64,000 nucleotides of DNA from Phylloscopus collybita (lineage: Eukaryota > Chordata > Aves > Passeriformes > Phylloscopidae), in NCBI GenBank assembly GCA_027886175.1, contig JAJNNQ010000002.1:10226001-10290000 (forward strand). The letters are read 5' to 3'. Of the stretch, positions 1-12,200 are shown piece after piece; within the stretch, counting starts at the first letter, position 1, and every line of letters begins with the position of its first letter. The notes below the pieces were generated by a model that was given only the letters and a program-made list of their open reading frames with translations, had not been told where the DNA came from and searched no databases. The translations under genes were made by a program, and so were the position numbers.

Positions 1-2394
1 ATGCCAGGGTTTTATTTCCTAATGAGAGGAAGTCCCTTTATTCTTGGGCATATCTTCTATTAAAATATTGGCATGTTTCACCTTTGCATATTCTAAAAGA
101 CAGATGATTGTACTGACAAACTCCTAATTTTCAGCATAGACAGAGATTTAACTAGAATTAGAGTTGTTGCTTTTTAAAAAAAAATTAACACAAATACTAT
201 TTAGTTTTTCTATTAATAGAAAATGGGAAAGATCTCACAACCCATTTAACAAGCAGTTCAAGACTTAAAGTACTGCACTGAAGCACCCAGTCTAGAGGAG
301 CAGTGGATTTTATTTTCACTGATATGCTAACAAATCTAAGGGTCTGGCAAACCTTTTATTTAGGATTTTTTGTGAAATCTCAGATAGGCAGCTCATCACA
401 CTTAGGTTGGTTTTGTGCAGTTTTTTAGGTACTTGTAAAATAACTTCAGGGACAGGGTGCTGACTATTGTGCTTTTCTTGAAGCAGTGTTGCTTTTGTTA
501 ACCTGTAGTCAATCTGGGAATTAACTTATTGCAAACTCTGCAACTCATAAGCAAGTTCTTTGGGCTGTAAAGTGCTCTGACAATAAACAAAATGTAACCT
601 CAGATCACTGCTTTTGTCTTACCTCCCAGCTAGACCTCAACAGCCATAAGAGTAGACTGATGAACTCAATATCAAAGAAAGATTTACAGTAGCTAAGATC
701 TTATTTCAGATTTTTTACGGTTATATATTTTCAATTAGTTCATATGGATTTAAAAATTTGCTGACAGATCTCTTTGAATCAAGGAGTATATATAGCATGT
801 GTTTATACATTACACACATGTGTTGGGTTTGGTTGGAACTGTCCAAAAGATTTCAGAAGGTTTTTCCTGGTAGTTCCTATTCTCACTTAACAGACTATGA
901 TGTCTCTAATTCTTAGAATATCTGGGAAAACTAACTAAATGGAGGCATGGCCAGAATCTTTTCAGACAAATGTTAATCATCTGTAATATATGGAAAGCTT
1001 TCAGGGGGAGCATTTTATTCCAGGAAGGTAAGGCAGTGACAAAACATTCACAACACACAAAACATTCAAAACACCCACACACAGAAAAGACCTCAGAATG
1101 TTAGGAACTGAGCTAGGATTTAAAAACCTAAATAGTAGTGGCCTAGCTATGTTGGGCAATTTGTACAGAAATCAAAAGGAGAGATATTGGCTTCCAGCTG
1201 GCTCTTCTCTGTTCAGCTGTAGGCAGAATGATCTAATGTTAGCTTTACCAAACACAGAAATAAAACCTTCCTGTACTGAGTATACAAGTCCTCTAACCTT
1301 GAGCTCAAGAGATAAAATCAAGAGTCAAGTGACAATGTCCAAGCTCCTTTAGACACATGAAAACATATACCAGACTTTGGCCAGTGGGAGATGCAGACAG
1401 CTGGGGAGGGATTCCCCTGAATAAATTAATCAGGTACTTACTCCAGGGTGAGCTGGCACATTATTCACCCCCACCTACAACAGTCTCTCCTTTGACTATA
1501 ATAGCTTAGACATGTAGCTCAAAGTTTGACAATTGTTTAGGGATCTTTACCTGAATCTGAGTCCTAATTTTGAATTCAAACAACCAGTGGCAGGGTCAGG
1601 AGAGAACTAAAGAAAGCAGAGTTACTGCACTGCAGCTGAAGAGAAATTCAAAAAAAATCAGGGTTATGGGGAAAGCAGATGAATAATCTCAACATTCTGT
1701 TCTTTAATTAAAATTAAAAAAAACCAGACAACTCTCCATCCTCCCCAAATCTGAGTGTTTTGACATCCACAGGCCACAGTTCAGTCATTGTATAGAAAAT
1801 GTTACAACTATGCATTCAGCAAAAAAAAACAAGGAGGAACACTCCATATGGTAGAGAAAAAATGGCCTTAGTCACATCTCAAAGAAATTATAAAACTTGT
1901 AATACCTTACAGCAACTAGAAAATTAAAAGTGCACTCTCTGGGAAAAAAGGGAAAACCAGAGGTCTCAGGTATAATCCAACATGATTAGTCAGTTCTGCT
2001 GCCTCTGAATATAGAAAATCAAGGTGGTTTTTCCTTTCTTTTCAGTGTAATGCTTTCCATAAAAGGCAACATAATATTAACATTCTGTAAAGTTGCTATT
2101 CAGTAAGCTTTAAAACATTTTATACAAGTCTATAGATAAAAAAAATGACAAAAAATAAAAATTACTACTTTTTTGGAGGGTTTTGGTTTTTAGTTGGTTT
2201 TTTTTAGGCTGTTTTTTTATTTTTCTCATAGCATGGCATGCTGCTGAGATCCTATCTGTATCCCAGATAATTTTAACTTGGCTATGTGACAATTTCAGTA
2301 CACAATATGCTCATGCTTTGCACAAATGACTATATAATGTTTCATTAAGGACTGTAAATACCCATCAACCTAATCACAGAAATGCTGTTTCAGT
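1..2394. other. AT-rich unique DNA, no gene seen
   Basis: No open frame above about 84 codons and no exon-like frame bounded by splice signals is visible. There are short A runs and a T/G-rich patch near 2168-2222 but no recognisable repeat family. A phrase near 826-840 resembles the start of an avian ERVL LTR but is too short to call. Confidence 0.6.
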
Positions 2395-2520
2395 GATTTT
2401 AGGGCCATTTAATCTGGGCTATGATGGCAGGGATGAATAGCTTTATTTCATTAACTGTTGCCATTGCAATTACACTGAGGTAAATATTTTTGTGGAAAAA
2501 TTACGCAGCCTTTCCTTTTG
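2395..2520. other. Possible conserved non-coding segment (weak)
   Basis: Non-repetitive AT-rich text with several homeobox-like cores (for example cattaactg, gcaattacac) and no simple repeats. This composition is common in conserved vertebrate enhancers. The call is inference from texture only; no conservation data are available. Confidence 0.15.
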
Positions 2521-3274
2521 CCCTGACACATTTGAGCAATAGGAGCATCCCTGTATGAAGATTCTTTGCAATTAGTAGGAGTGTTTTCCTTCAGAGACCT
2601 TTCTGCATCAGCTTTCTGCTCTGCTCAGACACCAAGATAACCTCCAACCATGCCGTGCTAATTTTTGGCTTCGTTTGCGTCTTTGCTTGAATTTTTTCTG
2701 ATGACCAAGTTCCCTTTCCAAAACCATTCTCTGCCATGGGATTTGTTCATTCCAGTGTTACTAGTCAAAAACAAACTCCTCTGGTTCTCACTCTTTGCTG
2801 AAGAATGGACTTACTGAGGCTGCATTTAAGTTAATTATTTGACACTTAAGATTTCTTATGTTTGCTGTTTCGGTCGACTCCGACTCCGTCACTCGTATGA
2901 AGCCATTGCTCACCATAAAAATACTTGTAGGAAACACACTGAAACAGGAAAAGTAAGATTTTGCTTTCAGAAAAAATCAGACGAGGAGTGACTTCAAGGC
3001 ACATCATGAGAACGTGTGCATGGACAACAGAAAGGTGGCTGGAGAAGGAAGCATTCTCAAAGGTTGTCATTTATCCCTGGACATCTTTGGTCATGCTTTC
3101 TGCATGTATACTCTTCCCTTTGGCTTTTACAGAGTTTTTTAATAATTTCCTAATATATATATATATTTAAATATGAATTTCAATCCTACAACAATTCTGA
3201 AAATGGCCTCAAACTATGATTCCAGATGATTAGTTTGAAAATTAAGAGAAAGGATTAACTATCAGGGTACAGTA

Positions 3275-3463
3275 TTACTGGAACAGGCTTTCTAGGGAGT
3301 TGTGAAATTTCTGTCCATGGAAGCTCTCCCAGCTTGCTAAGACAAACCTGTGACTGACCAGTCTGGTGTTGTCACAGTCCTGCTTGAAAAGGCAGGCTGC
3401 ACTAGGTGATATCTGGAAGTTCTTTGTAATCTGTGTTTCTATGATGCCATGCCCAAAGTTTTT
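3275..3463 (+). mobile_element. CR1 LINE, 5'-truncated 3' end
   Basis: Starts within the CR1 3' region at actggaacaggctttctagg, followed by the usual 'gagttgtg ... tccatgga' part, then the segment before the tail (gcaggctgcactaggtgat) and a tail of the type tctgtgtttctatgatgcc. CR1 has no poly(A) and ends in short repeats related to ATTCTATG; that tail is present in diverged form. It is an old non-autonomous fragment with no coding capacity. Plus orientation follows from the order of 3' region then tail. Confidence 0.8.
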
Positions 3464-3596
3464 CATTATATATATATAGATATAGAGAACATAAAGTAGG
3501 ACATATTCAAGTTTTGTAACTCTGGTGTAGCTTTTCTATTTTAGCAGAACTGAAACACTGAACTTGATAATAAAGCACTGGGTTTAAAATAATTTC

Positions 3597-3660
3597 AATA
3601 ATAATCATAGCTATTAAAAAGTAAAGTTGGAAGAAACCTTCCCTTGTAACCATTCAACTA
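3597..3660 (-). mobile_element. CR1 LINE tail remnant, antisense (weak)
   Basis: The stretch reads aatcatagctatt ... aagttggaagaaacctt, which resembles the reverse complement of a CR1 tail (AGAATCATAGAAT ... GGTTGGAAGGGACCTT). It is short and diverged. A chance match is possible. Confidence 0.45.
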
Positions 3661-4028
3661 TGATTTATGCATCCACTACAGACACTATATACCTACAATA
3701 CCCATGAACTATGTTTTTTCCAACTTTATCTCCTATAATTTCTCTTAAATCTCAAGTTCTCCTTTAAAATGAAAAGAGCTTCATGTATCATGTGCCTTGT
3801 TTGCAGAAGAGGGAATAAGATATTTAATGAAGGATTTAAGCCAATGATAGGACCATGCATAAGAAGCTCCTTCAGCATCATTTAAAAAAAAACTAAAAAA
3901 ATCTCCTTGATTTGATATTCACCAAATTAATAGGGAGTTTTTATGTAGATTTCAATAGATAATGGATGTGGTTGTGAATGCCTTGAGTATATGCACAGCT
4001 AAAGTTACCCTAAGGCCTAGTATTAGAT

Positions 4029-4062
4029 TGTCCTGGTTTAGGGCAAATTTAGGAGGAAACCA
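4029..4062 (-). mobile_element. Scrap of LTR 3' end, antisense
   Basis: tgtcctggtttagggcaaat followed by ttaggagga matches, with few changes, the edge of the intact solo LTR at 61695 (tgtgatggtttaaggccaat, ttgggagga). It is therefore about 35 bp from the terminus of the same or a related LTR family in minus orientation. The rest of the element is missing and no target-site duplication is seen. Confidence 0.55.
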
Positions 4063-5099
4063 AGGACATAGATATATGTTGGGTTAGAAATTCAAAGTGC
4101 TTTTAAATAACTATTTTATAAAACTACAGTAATTATACCATACAGATAGGAAGCTTTTAATGTCTCCACAGAATGCTAACTATGAACTATATAGTGGCTA
4201 GGCATATGGAAAAATTAAAGTTTTTGAACACAAAACGTGTCTTAAGAATTTGCTATTGGGACTTTATCCTTTAAAGAATCCGCATTTAAAGATTTGTGAC
4301 CACGAGAGGTACAACTGATGACTTTGGCTGCATTTTTAATAAAGATAAATCTGTATATGGTAGTGTAATCAAAGCAGAGGGATACAGCATATTGATCTTA
4401 CTTTGGAAAAGCTAATGGAGACAAGTAAAGCCAAGACTGAAAATGTCCAAGGGAGTAGTGGGCTAACTCTGTATCATATTAATAAGAAAACCCATCCACA
4501 CCTTGGGTACTCCAGGGAAGTGTTCCTACACATTGAGTGAAATCTCTTGAGAGGGTAATAAATCCTACACAACAAATTATATACTAACAGGTTCTTAGGG
4601 GAATTGAAATAAATCCTCAGCACCGCTTAGTGCGTAATCTCCAGATCAGATTCCCATTCTTCTTTAGAGGAAAATAATATATTGCTTCTTATACTCTCTG
4701 CCAGCCAAATGCTATATATCAAAGTTATGAATGTAGTTGAAATATTGATCCTGAGCCAAAGTGAAACTAAAGGAAAGTTTAATATGTTCCCTATATTAGG
4801 GGAAAAAAAAAAAAAAAAAAAAAAAAAGTAAAAACACAAAAAAAATTTCGGGACAAAGGAAATCCAGATAAAAATGGAAATTAAAATAGAAAACAGAATA
4901 CACCCCTCAACACTTGTTTACTTTCCTGCAAGCTGAAGAAATTTAAAGCTAAGAATTTTATTGTTTTACATAAACAGCAATAACAAGAACTAAAGCATGG
5001 AGAAAAGATTGTTGCAGTGATAAAAAAAATAGCATTGTGCACAAATGCGTTTAATAAAGAATTCCTTGAAAAATTAGATGGAAGATTCCCATTAAATGG
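4063..5099. other. Unique DNA with one 25-base A run
   Basis: No gene or known element is visible. A pure A run of about 25 bases lies at 4803-4827. Its left flank is unique sequence and I see no SINE or processed-gene body, so it looks like a simple homopolymer rather than a retrotransposon tail. Confidence 0.5.
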
Positions 5100-5102
5100 C
5101 TG

Positions 5103-5154
5103 GCATAAACTGGCATAAACAGGCAAAAAAACCACAAACAAACAAACAAACTGG
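5103..5154. repeat. Short tandem repeat and CAAA run
   Basis: The unit ctggcataaa occurs twice in direct succession, followed by aacaggcaaa, then an AAAC/CAAA run (accacaaacaaacaaacaaa). It is a local replication-slippage tract. Confidence 0.7.
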
Positions 5155-5314
5155 AGAGCGAGGCAGTGTTAACTCTTGAAGACAAGCTCTGAAACTGAGC
5201 AGGTATATGCTAGAATGATTTTTGACTGCAAAAAGGTTCATTTAGAGGGAAAGGTTTCCCTGTCAGAGGTATTGCAGCAGTTATCCAACAAAATCTAGAT
5301 CTTCTAGCTCACTC

Positions 5315-5839
5315 TGCTGTGCTGTTTTTGGCTGGGATAGAGTTAATTTTCTTCACAGTAGCTGGTTTGGGGCTACACTGGATTTTTGAGGAAGAGTGCT
5401 GACAACACAGGGATGTTTTGATTGTTGCTGAGCAGGGTTGACACAGAGTCAAGGCTTTTTCTGCCTCCCAGCCCACCCCACCAGCGAGGACACTGAGGGG
5501 CACAAGAGGCTGGGAGGGGACACACTGGGACAGCTGACCCCAGGTGACCCAAGGGTGTCCCACACCACAGGACACCGTGCTCAGCAGTAACAGCCGAGGG
5601 AAGAAGAAAAAAGGGGGAATATTCAGAGGGATGGAGTTTGTCTTCCCCCGTCCCCATTATGTGTGACATCCTTTCTGTCCTGGGGATGGGTTCAGCCATG
5701 GGAAGCCATGGGAAGTGGTGAATGAATTCTGTGTTTTGCTTTGCTTCTGTGCATGGCTTTTGCTTTACCTGCTGAACTATCTTCATCTCTACCCACGAGT
5801 TTCCTCACTCTTACCCTTCCAAGTCTCTCCCCATCACAT
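5315..5839 (+). mobile_element. ERVL-type solo LTR, 3' end truncated
   Basis: Begins tgctgtgctgtttttggctg and continues gggatagagttaattttctt, the start of a common avian ERVL LTR. Family landmarks follow in order: gctgacaacacagggatgtt, acacagagtcaaggcttttt, cagcccaccccacc, then the downstream part 'aagtggtgaatgaattctgt', 'gcatggcttttgcttta' and 'acccacgagtttcctcactc'. The usual last 60 or so bases ending in 'aaaccatgaca' are missing, so the 3' end is broken. There is no internal retroviral sequence. The LTR at 8466-9000 is the same type in the opposite orientation. Confidence 0.85.
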
Positions 5840-6680
5840 CGAGAGAAGTTCCAGACAAGACTTGACTTATTTGGCTCTTTTGGCATACTGGCTCAGACAT
5901 TTAGGTCAGGCTCTTGCCAGTGCTGTTCCCTGGATAAGGCAAACATGGTGATAAGTTATGTTCACGCTTTCCATACAGATTTGCCCTTAATTTATTTCTT
6001 TTTTTTTTTTTTCTTATGGTTTCCCTGCATGGCCTGCAAGTTTCAGTAAAAGAAAACCTCTTTGGTGATACTGCTGAGCTAATGGGGGAGAGCAGAGGCA
6101 TTGTAACCCTCACAGTGTTACACACTGGGTATTTTCCAAGGGACAACTAAGCCTATTCCTATATTTCAGGATGGAATAAAAAGTCTTAGAATTACTGAAA
6201 AACCAGCTAATAATATTCAGGGAGAAAAAAAAAAAGTGTCTTGCCAGAAGATTAAATACTACAGGATAAAAGTGCGTGTTTTAAAATTAAGCATTAACAG
6301 CTTTGAAAAGCAAACAGCAATTTCTCCATCCCCCAGCAAAACCACTGTCACCTGGTCTCCTCTGTGGGGTTAACTGGAAACAAAAAGTTGTTGCAGTAAC
6401 AGAGATGGTGCTTGGCAAAGGACCCATTTCTGCACTAAGTTTTTCACTTTAGAGAAAACAGCTGATCTGTTCTCATGCAAAGAATTACGATGGAAATAAA
6501 GGACTTGCCTACAGCAGAAGAGAATTAAGAAATGGATTTCAAAGGGAATAAATAAGATTCAGCATGAGAGAGAGAACCCTCTGTGGTCTCTCTTAGCACT
6601 TTGCTTACTAACAAGAAAGGAAGTGCCTAAAGATGCTCAAGGGTAAAATGAAAGTAGGATAACCCTCTAATTGAACTATA
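5840..6680. other. Unique DNA, no gene seen
   Basis: No protein signature or repeat body found. Contains short T and A runs (about 6000-6012 and 6224-6235). The first 100 bases after the LTR may hold diverged LTR remains, but I cannot align them. Confidence 0.5.
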
Positions 6681-6803
6681 GAAGGGAGGGAGGGAGGGAG
6701 GGAGGGAGGAAGGAAGGAAGGAAGGAAGGAAGGAAGGAAGGAAGGAAGGAAGGAAGGAAGGAAGGAAGGAAGGAAGGAAGGAAGGAAGGAAGGATGGATG
6801 GAT
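6681..6803. repeat. GGGA / GGAA / GGAT compound microsatellite
   Basis: About six GGGA units pass into roughly twenty GGAA units and end in three GGAT units. The plus strand is almost pure purine over 120 bp. Every frame through it gives short-period peptides (Gly-Arg-Lys-Glu on plus, Leu-Pro-Ser-Phe on minus), so the frames here are not genes. The graded unit change suggests mutation spreading within one array. Confidence 0.97.
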
Positions 6804-8465
6804 CACAATCCTTCAGGAAATTCAGAAAAAAAAAAAAAAAAAAACACACAAACCACAAAAAAAACCAACCTGCTCAAATGATGTGTACTTTAGGCTTTCC
6901 AGACAGGAAGTGAGCAGAGCCACACAATTTGAAAACTTCTGTGTATGAATAAGACTTCAGGCTTTCGATTTAGTCTGGTTAACACAGCAGGAGCTACAGA
7001 GCAAAGAGGGGCAGAAATTATCCCCAGACTCTGGGAGTCTTGGTATCACCTGTCTAATTCTTCTGTGCTCTCCAGGAAAATGATCTAAGATCATGCATGG
7101 GGACAAGGAAAGCTTTGTGGAAATATTAGAAGGCTAAATATTGCAACATTTCTTGTCAATAAAGAATTTGCTAAGAAAATACATTAACAACAATAAAAGG
7201 ATTATTAGGTGGTAGAACATCAATTTTTATAATGTGAAAAATAAATAGAAATAATTTTGTTACCAGCACCCTTTAGAGGGCCGGAGGTTTCAGACAGAAG
7301 AAAATTTTCTAATTTCAGTGTTTAATGGAAAGAGTAAACCTTGACAATGGTGCAGGCTTCCTTTAGGTTATTTCAGTCCAGATAACACAATTCCTAGCTT
7401 CAAGCTAACTAAGAGATGCCAGGGCTACTGGTGATGCCCAGGTGTTTACTTAGCAAGCCAAGACCTGCTGTCTCAGCTGTTACACATTACAAAATGTGTA
7501 ACATTACCAAATGTGTAACATTCACTAGTCCCAAAAATTGCAGTGAGGGAATCTGATCGAGACAGACTTGGCTTTCTCCAGTGGTGGAGACATAGTTGTC
7601 TTCATAGTGACTTACAGAAATCCAGTTGAAGATTAACTACTCTTGTCTCCAGCTACTGTTTCCTATGGCCAGGAAAAGGGTGACAGGTTAATCTCTTTAA
7701 GTCCCTTCCTCAGCCATTATAATTCTTCTGACCTTTGGCAGACCAACTATAAAAATAATTCACAAATACTTTTCATTTGGTTAGTTTACTTGAAACTCTG
7801 AGTGGCTCTGTGTACTGTCATCCCCTACTGTCTAGCTTTTTCAAAAGTTTATTTCTATCAACCTTCAAACGAGCCTTATGGACAATTATTGCAGGATTAC
7901 CTCAGCTGAGAGGACTCAAATTATTTCTCTGTGGGCCTTAACTCCAAAGACCTCTCAGAGATTAATACATTTTCAAAAATCAAATTGTCCCTTTTCTACT
8001 TCTCTCCCTACGTGATCCTAACATACAAATAGGAATAATTTTCACTAGTTTTATTTTCATCTGGGTAAAATTTAATATTTAGAATCATTCAGTTATTGAA
8101 AAGATACAGTCATAAGCCACATCTGTATTTATTATGAAGTTTTATGGTATTCTGTAAGATGTTCTAGCATAATTCCAGGGCTTTTAGACCAAGGAATTTG
8201 GAGGTGGGAGAGAAGTCTGTTGGATTTTAGTAGAGCAAACATGTATATAAGGGGGGCATAGTACACATTTGTGCTGTGTGTTATTTACACCAGTAAGAAA
8301 ATTGTGCTGCTGTTCACTTGCAATTCATCTACCCTCCTCCTGCCTCTTTAATTTCTGTTCCTTAGAGTCACTAATGAATCATGTTCATAACTCATCAGTA
8401 TCTCACCCAGCCATTTTCCCTAATGAGAGAGAAATGACAGATGATCTGAATGCACATTAACCCTT
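6804..8465. other. Unique DNA with one inverted/tandem motif
   Basis: No gene seen. The only clear structure is at 7479-7520, where aatgtgtaacatt-type units repeat and pair with gttacacatt (see findings). An A run with scattered C follows the microsatellite at about 6827-6862. Confidence 0.5.
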
Positions 8466-9000
8466 TGTCATAGTTTAACTCTGGCCAGCACTGCCCAGAC
8501 CTTTACTTGGGGGCATGGGATGGGGGAGAGAACCAGAATGATAAAAGTGAGAAAAATTGTGGGTGAAGATGGTTTAACAAGTTTAGCAAAAGCTGTGCAC
8601 ACAAAGCAAACCAAGGAATTAATTCACCACTTCAGCCAGGAAAACAAGGCTCCATCACACATAATGGTGACAAACGCCATCATTCCAAACATCCTGCTCT
8701 TCCTCCTTCTCCCAGCAGCTGTTTATTGAGCTGTTATTAATAAGCTGTTATTATTATTAGCAATAGGAGGTGGGATATCCTCTGGTCAGGTGGGGTCAGC
8801 TGTCCTGGCTGTGTCCCCTCTCAAATCCTTGTGCACCCCCAGCCTCCTGGGAGTGGTGTGGGGTGGGAAGCAGAGAAAGACTTTACTCTGTGTAAGCCCT
8901 GTTAAACACCCCTCTGTTATCAGCACTGTTTTCCCCACAAATCCAGAACACAAACCCAAACCAGTATGGTGAATAGAATCAATTATATCCTGAACAAAAA
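8466..9000 (-). mobile_element. ERVL-type solo LTR, antisense
   Basis: Left edge tgtcatagtttaactctggc is the reverse complement of the LTR 3' end. Family landmarks follow in reverse order: catgggatgggggagagaac, gcaaaccaaggaattaattc, gtcagctgtcctggctgtgt, actctgtgtaagccctgtta and tatcagcactgttttcccca. The right edge (atcaattatatcctgaacaa) is a decayed form of the 5' terminus. No internal retroviral genes flank it, so it is a solo LTR left by recombination. No clear target-site duplication remains. Open frames at 8520-8972 are just LTR sequence. Confidence 0.85.
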
Positions 9001-9114
9001 CTTATATCCTTCCAAAGAGGTCCCTGATGCAACAGAGTTCAGTTATTGTAACAGTAGCACAATGCAAGTGAAAATTTTATGCTTCTAAACAAATAGAACT
9101 CCATCAAGACTTAC

Positions 9115-9222
9115 AGAAAAACTAAAAAAACCACAAAAAAACCCACAAAAAACAAAAAAACAAAAAAACAAAAAAAAAAAAAAAAAAAAAAAAAACACCA
9201 ACAAATCAACTAAAAAAAAAAT
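9115..9222. repeat. A-rich tract decorated with C
   Basis: Runs of A broken by single or double C (aaaaaaccacaaaaaaaccc, then about 25 pure A). It sits just after the LTR at 8466-9000. No SINE body precedes it. Confidence 0.85.
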
Positions 9223-12200
9223 ATCCTGGAAATGTAATCTCTTTCATCAGAATTAGATGAGACTAACAAAAAAAAATGCTAAAATAATTGCCTCACCAGT
9301 CTTTGCATTGCTGCTGTGACTTATTCACTTCAGAACAGAGCTGAAAATGAGTCTCTTAAGATTTCTAATTGGAAAAATAACGCTGGTGAGACTAAATACA
9401 TTTGTCAACAATTTGTTATGGTCTGCCCTCTAATGGCTGCAAGGTTGAAATGGGCAGTAGGCAGTGAAGTCGACTGTAACTAAAGTTGTGAGACTAAAAG
9501 TTGTAGGAGTACTTTTTGGGCTTTCCAGTTCAAGTACAACAACTGCAGTAGTCGTGGCAGAACTGAGCTCCAGAAAGAGAAAAAATGCTAAATTAGGAGC
9601 AGATAACTGCCAGCCTAAAGGTATTGACCGTGACAGTTCAAAGCAGTGTATCTTTGTTAAGTAAAACACTTGCATAAGCTCAGTTCCACAATATCTTTGC
9701 TCCCTGTGTAGAATTTTCTGCCTTTTTGCAAACTGCATGTTCTTTGATCCAGTCCTAGATTTCAATAGTCTAGTTGAATGAGTGAAAACCTTTTAAGGTC
9801 TCTGGGTGCATCTGACTGCAGTTTGAAGGACCTCTTGCCAGATATAAATTTCTGAGTTCTGAAAGGAACTGAAACAGCCTCAGGCTGCCCCGAAACTGGA
9901 ATGTGTGTGTAAAAAGCTGTTGAATCATCACCTTTCGCCCTCCTTGACTCATCTCCCGAGGAAAGGAATGTTTAACCACAGAAAGGATCTAACCTAATGC
10001 GTGGTCCTTTTTGATGTGTCTTATAAACCTAGAGGGAATGCTAAAACAAAAGCTTATGCTATCCTAGTCAGAGAGAAGCCTATGAAAAATATCTATTGTC
10101 ATGTGCTATCTGCTTTAAATTATTCTTTCATCGTTTAGGAAAGAAAAGGTAGAAAATGTTCATGTAGATGAGTATCAGTGAACTGATACATTTCCTATAG
10201 GTGGCCTTATCAGAAAAACATGGTGAATTCCATAGGAGCTCTATAATAAATACAGGCTATGCCTTTCACACTGGCTTGCTTAGGCTGAGGTTGTGTATTT
10301 TTTGCTATGAATATTACATGCTTTTAGATTTTTAATGCATGCTTGTTTGTCCTAAAATGACAAACACATGGCAAAAACTCATCTCCACATGCATGTTTGC
10401 AAAGAGGATCTAGACATTTGCTGCTATCTCTGAATCCTTTTATTCTCAGTCACCCTTTTAACTGAAAATTGCTTAGAAATCTTGGTGTTCACGTAGGAGG
10501 TAGACAGTCATGTAATATAGTAACACTCTCACAGCTACAGGCTCTATTATGCATTGGCAGTAGGAAGACACACACTTTTACAGGCATCTCTCCTCTACAC
10601 AAAAAAAAAAAAAAAATGATGCTGGAATGCTTATGGCAGGTCTAAACTGGATTGTATGTCCCTGACATACAATAAAATAAAATATAAATTGGCCAAGCAC
10701 ATTTTGTGGATAAATGAATATTAATTGTGATATTACTATGCAAACCAACATCACAGAAACCTTATAGCCAAAATGGACTACAGTCATTATAGTCTGAGCT
10801 TGACAGAGGTTATTGGAATTTTATTATTTAATTCCTCCTTTCAGTTCTGTGATTATACTTGAATCAGAGGAAACAGTTTAGACAAATATTCAAATTTTAT
10901 TTCTAAGTCCTCAGTGAGGCTCTCCCACCATCCATGATGGGTTGCTGCTACCAATAGCTAATTAATCTGTTGCACAGTTTGTAGTTTCTTCTTTGCATTA
11001 GTTCAAAGTACTTACAAACTGGGTTTTTATTACCCTTGAAACTCTCTGTCATTTATTGAACAAAGAGGAAAGCTTCAGGAACCTGCCATAAGGGGTGTTT
11101 TCTCTTCCTCTGGCCATTCTCAAGGCTTTTCTGTGCAACATCAGAAGAACACACACAGTTCTCTACTCCTGCTCTGGGTTCCTTTTCTAAGGACTGCACC
11201 TCTACCTCTGTTTCAGACCAGGAATTTACATTAAATTTGCTAAGTCCTTTTTTAGAGTCACAAATTTTCAGGAAGGAGTAATCCATTCAGAGATTATGAA
11301 CTCCATTTACTGCTTTAATCCAACATTATATTTGCATATAATGAAATTCATATGGTTTGTTTGTGCTCTCTAACAAGTGAATAAACAACATCTCTGCTAT
11401 TTCCCATTTAACCTATTTTTGTGCCAGTTACAGTTGCTTCTGATAATAACTTTATGGTTTTTCACGTGTTGGAGTTTAAAAAATGTATGCTTGATGATAA
11501 AAAGAAGTAGGTCAAAAAGCAATTGAATTACAAATTGCAAACCCACACCGTCATGATAACTCTCTATTGTGTGACTGATTAATCCATGTGGTTTACAAAA
11601 AACCTTTGTTGATTTAGTACTGTCCAGGTTTCTTTGCACAGCACAATATCCAAAGCCACGTGGAAGCCTGACAGTATCCTATCAACCAAGCTTGGATCTT
11701 TCCAAAAGCTTATTTTTAGCAAGATCTGCTTTCCATAGACAGAAGTTGATTGGCTCCAGCTGCACTGAAGTGATGCAAAGTGTTATTGGAAGATTCTCTA
11801 TTCAAGATTGCTGGTTGATGGTAGCAGTGATGGTATTTCACTATTGATATATATATAAAACCACTACCAATATCTAATTTTGTAAATGAGAAAATGTGGT
11901 TGTTATTCATAACCTTACATGAAACTATGAAATTTACTTATTTTCATACCAGCATAGACACAGTGTAAAGCTGGAAAGTGACAGTGAATTAGATATAAAC
12001 ACAGCCAAAATTTAGTGGTTTTAATGTAAACTAAGCATCTGAAACACTTGCATCTGCAATGCAAGGCCTGACATGGTGAGACAAGCCCTCTGCAAAACTG
12101 CTGTCACTCCGTGTTCCCCATAACAAACTGAAATGCTGAACCAGATTTTCAGATGCTGAAACTTGGTGCAACTCTACTAAAGCCATCCAATTTAAGACAA

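Noticed and set aside
826..860. Possible ERVL LTR start (tgttgggtttggttggaac)
   Set aside because: Only about 20 bases resemble the family and the downstream landmarks are absent.
2866..2892. gtcgactccgactccgtcac as an LTR relative of 54026-54036
   Set aside because: Only the short gactccgactc word is shared, with no other LTR landmark nearby.
6681..6803. Regular repeat array considered as CRISPR-like
   Set aside because: Unit is four bases without unique spacers; it is a microsatellite in animal DNA.
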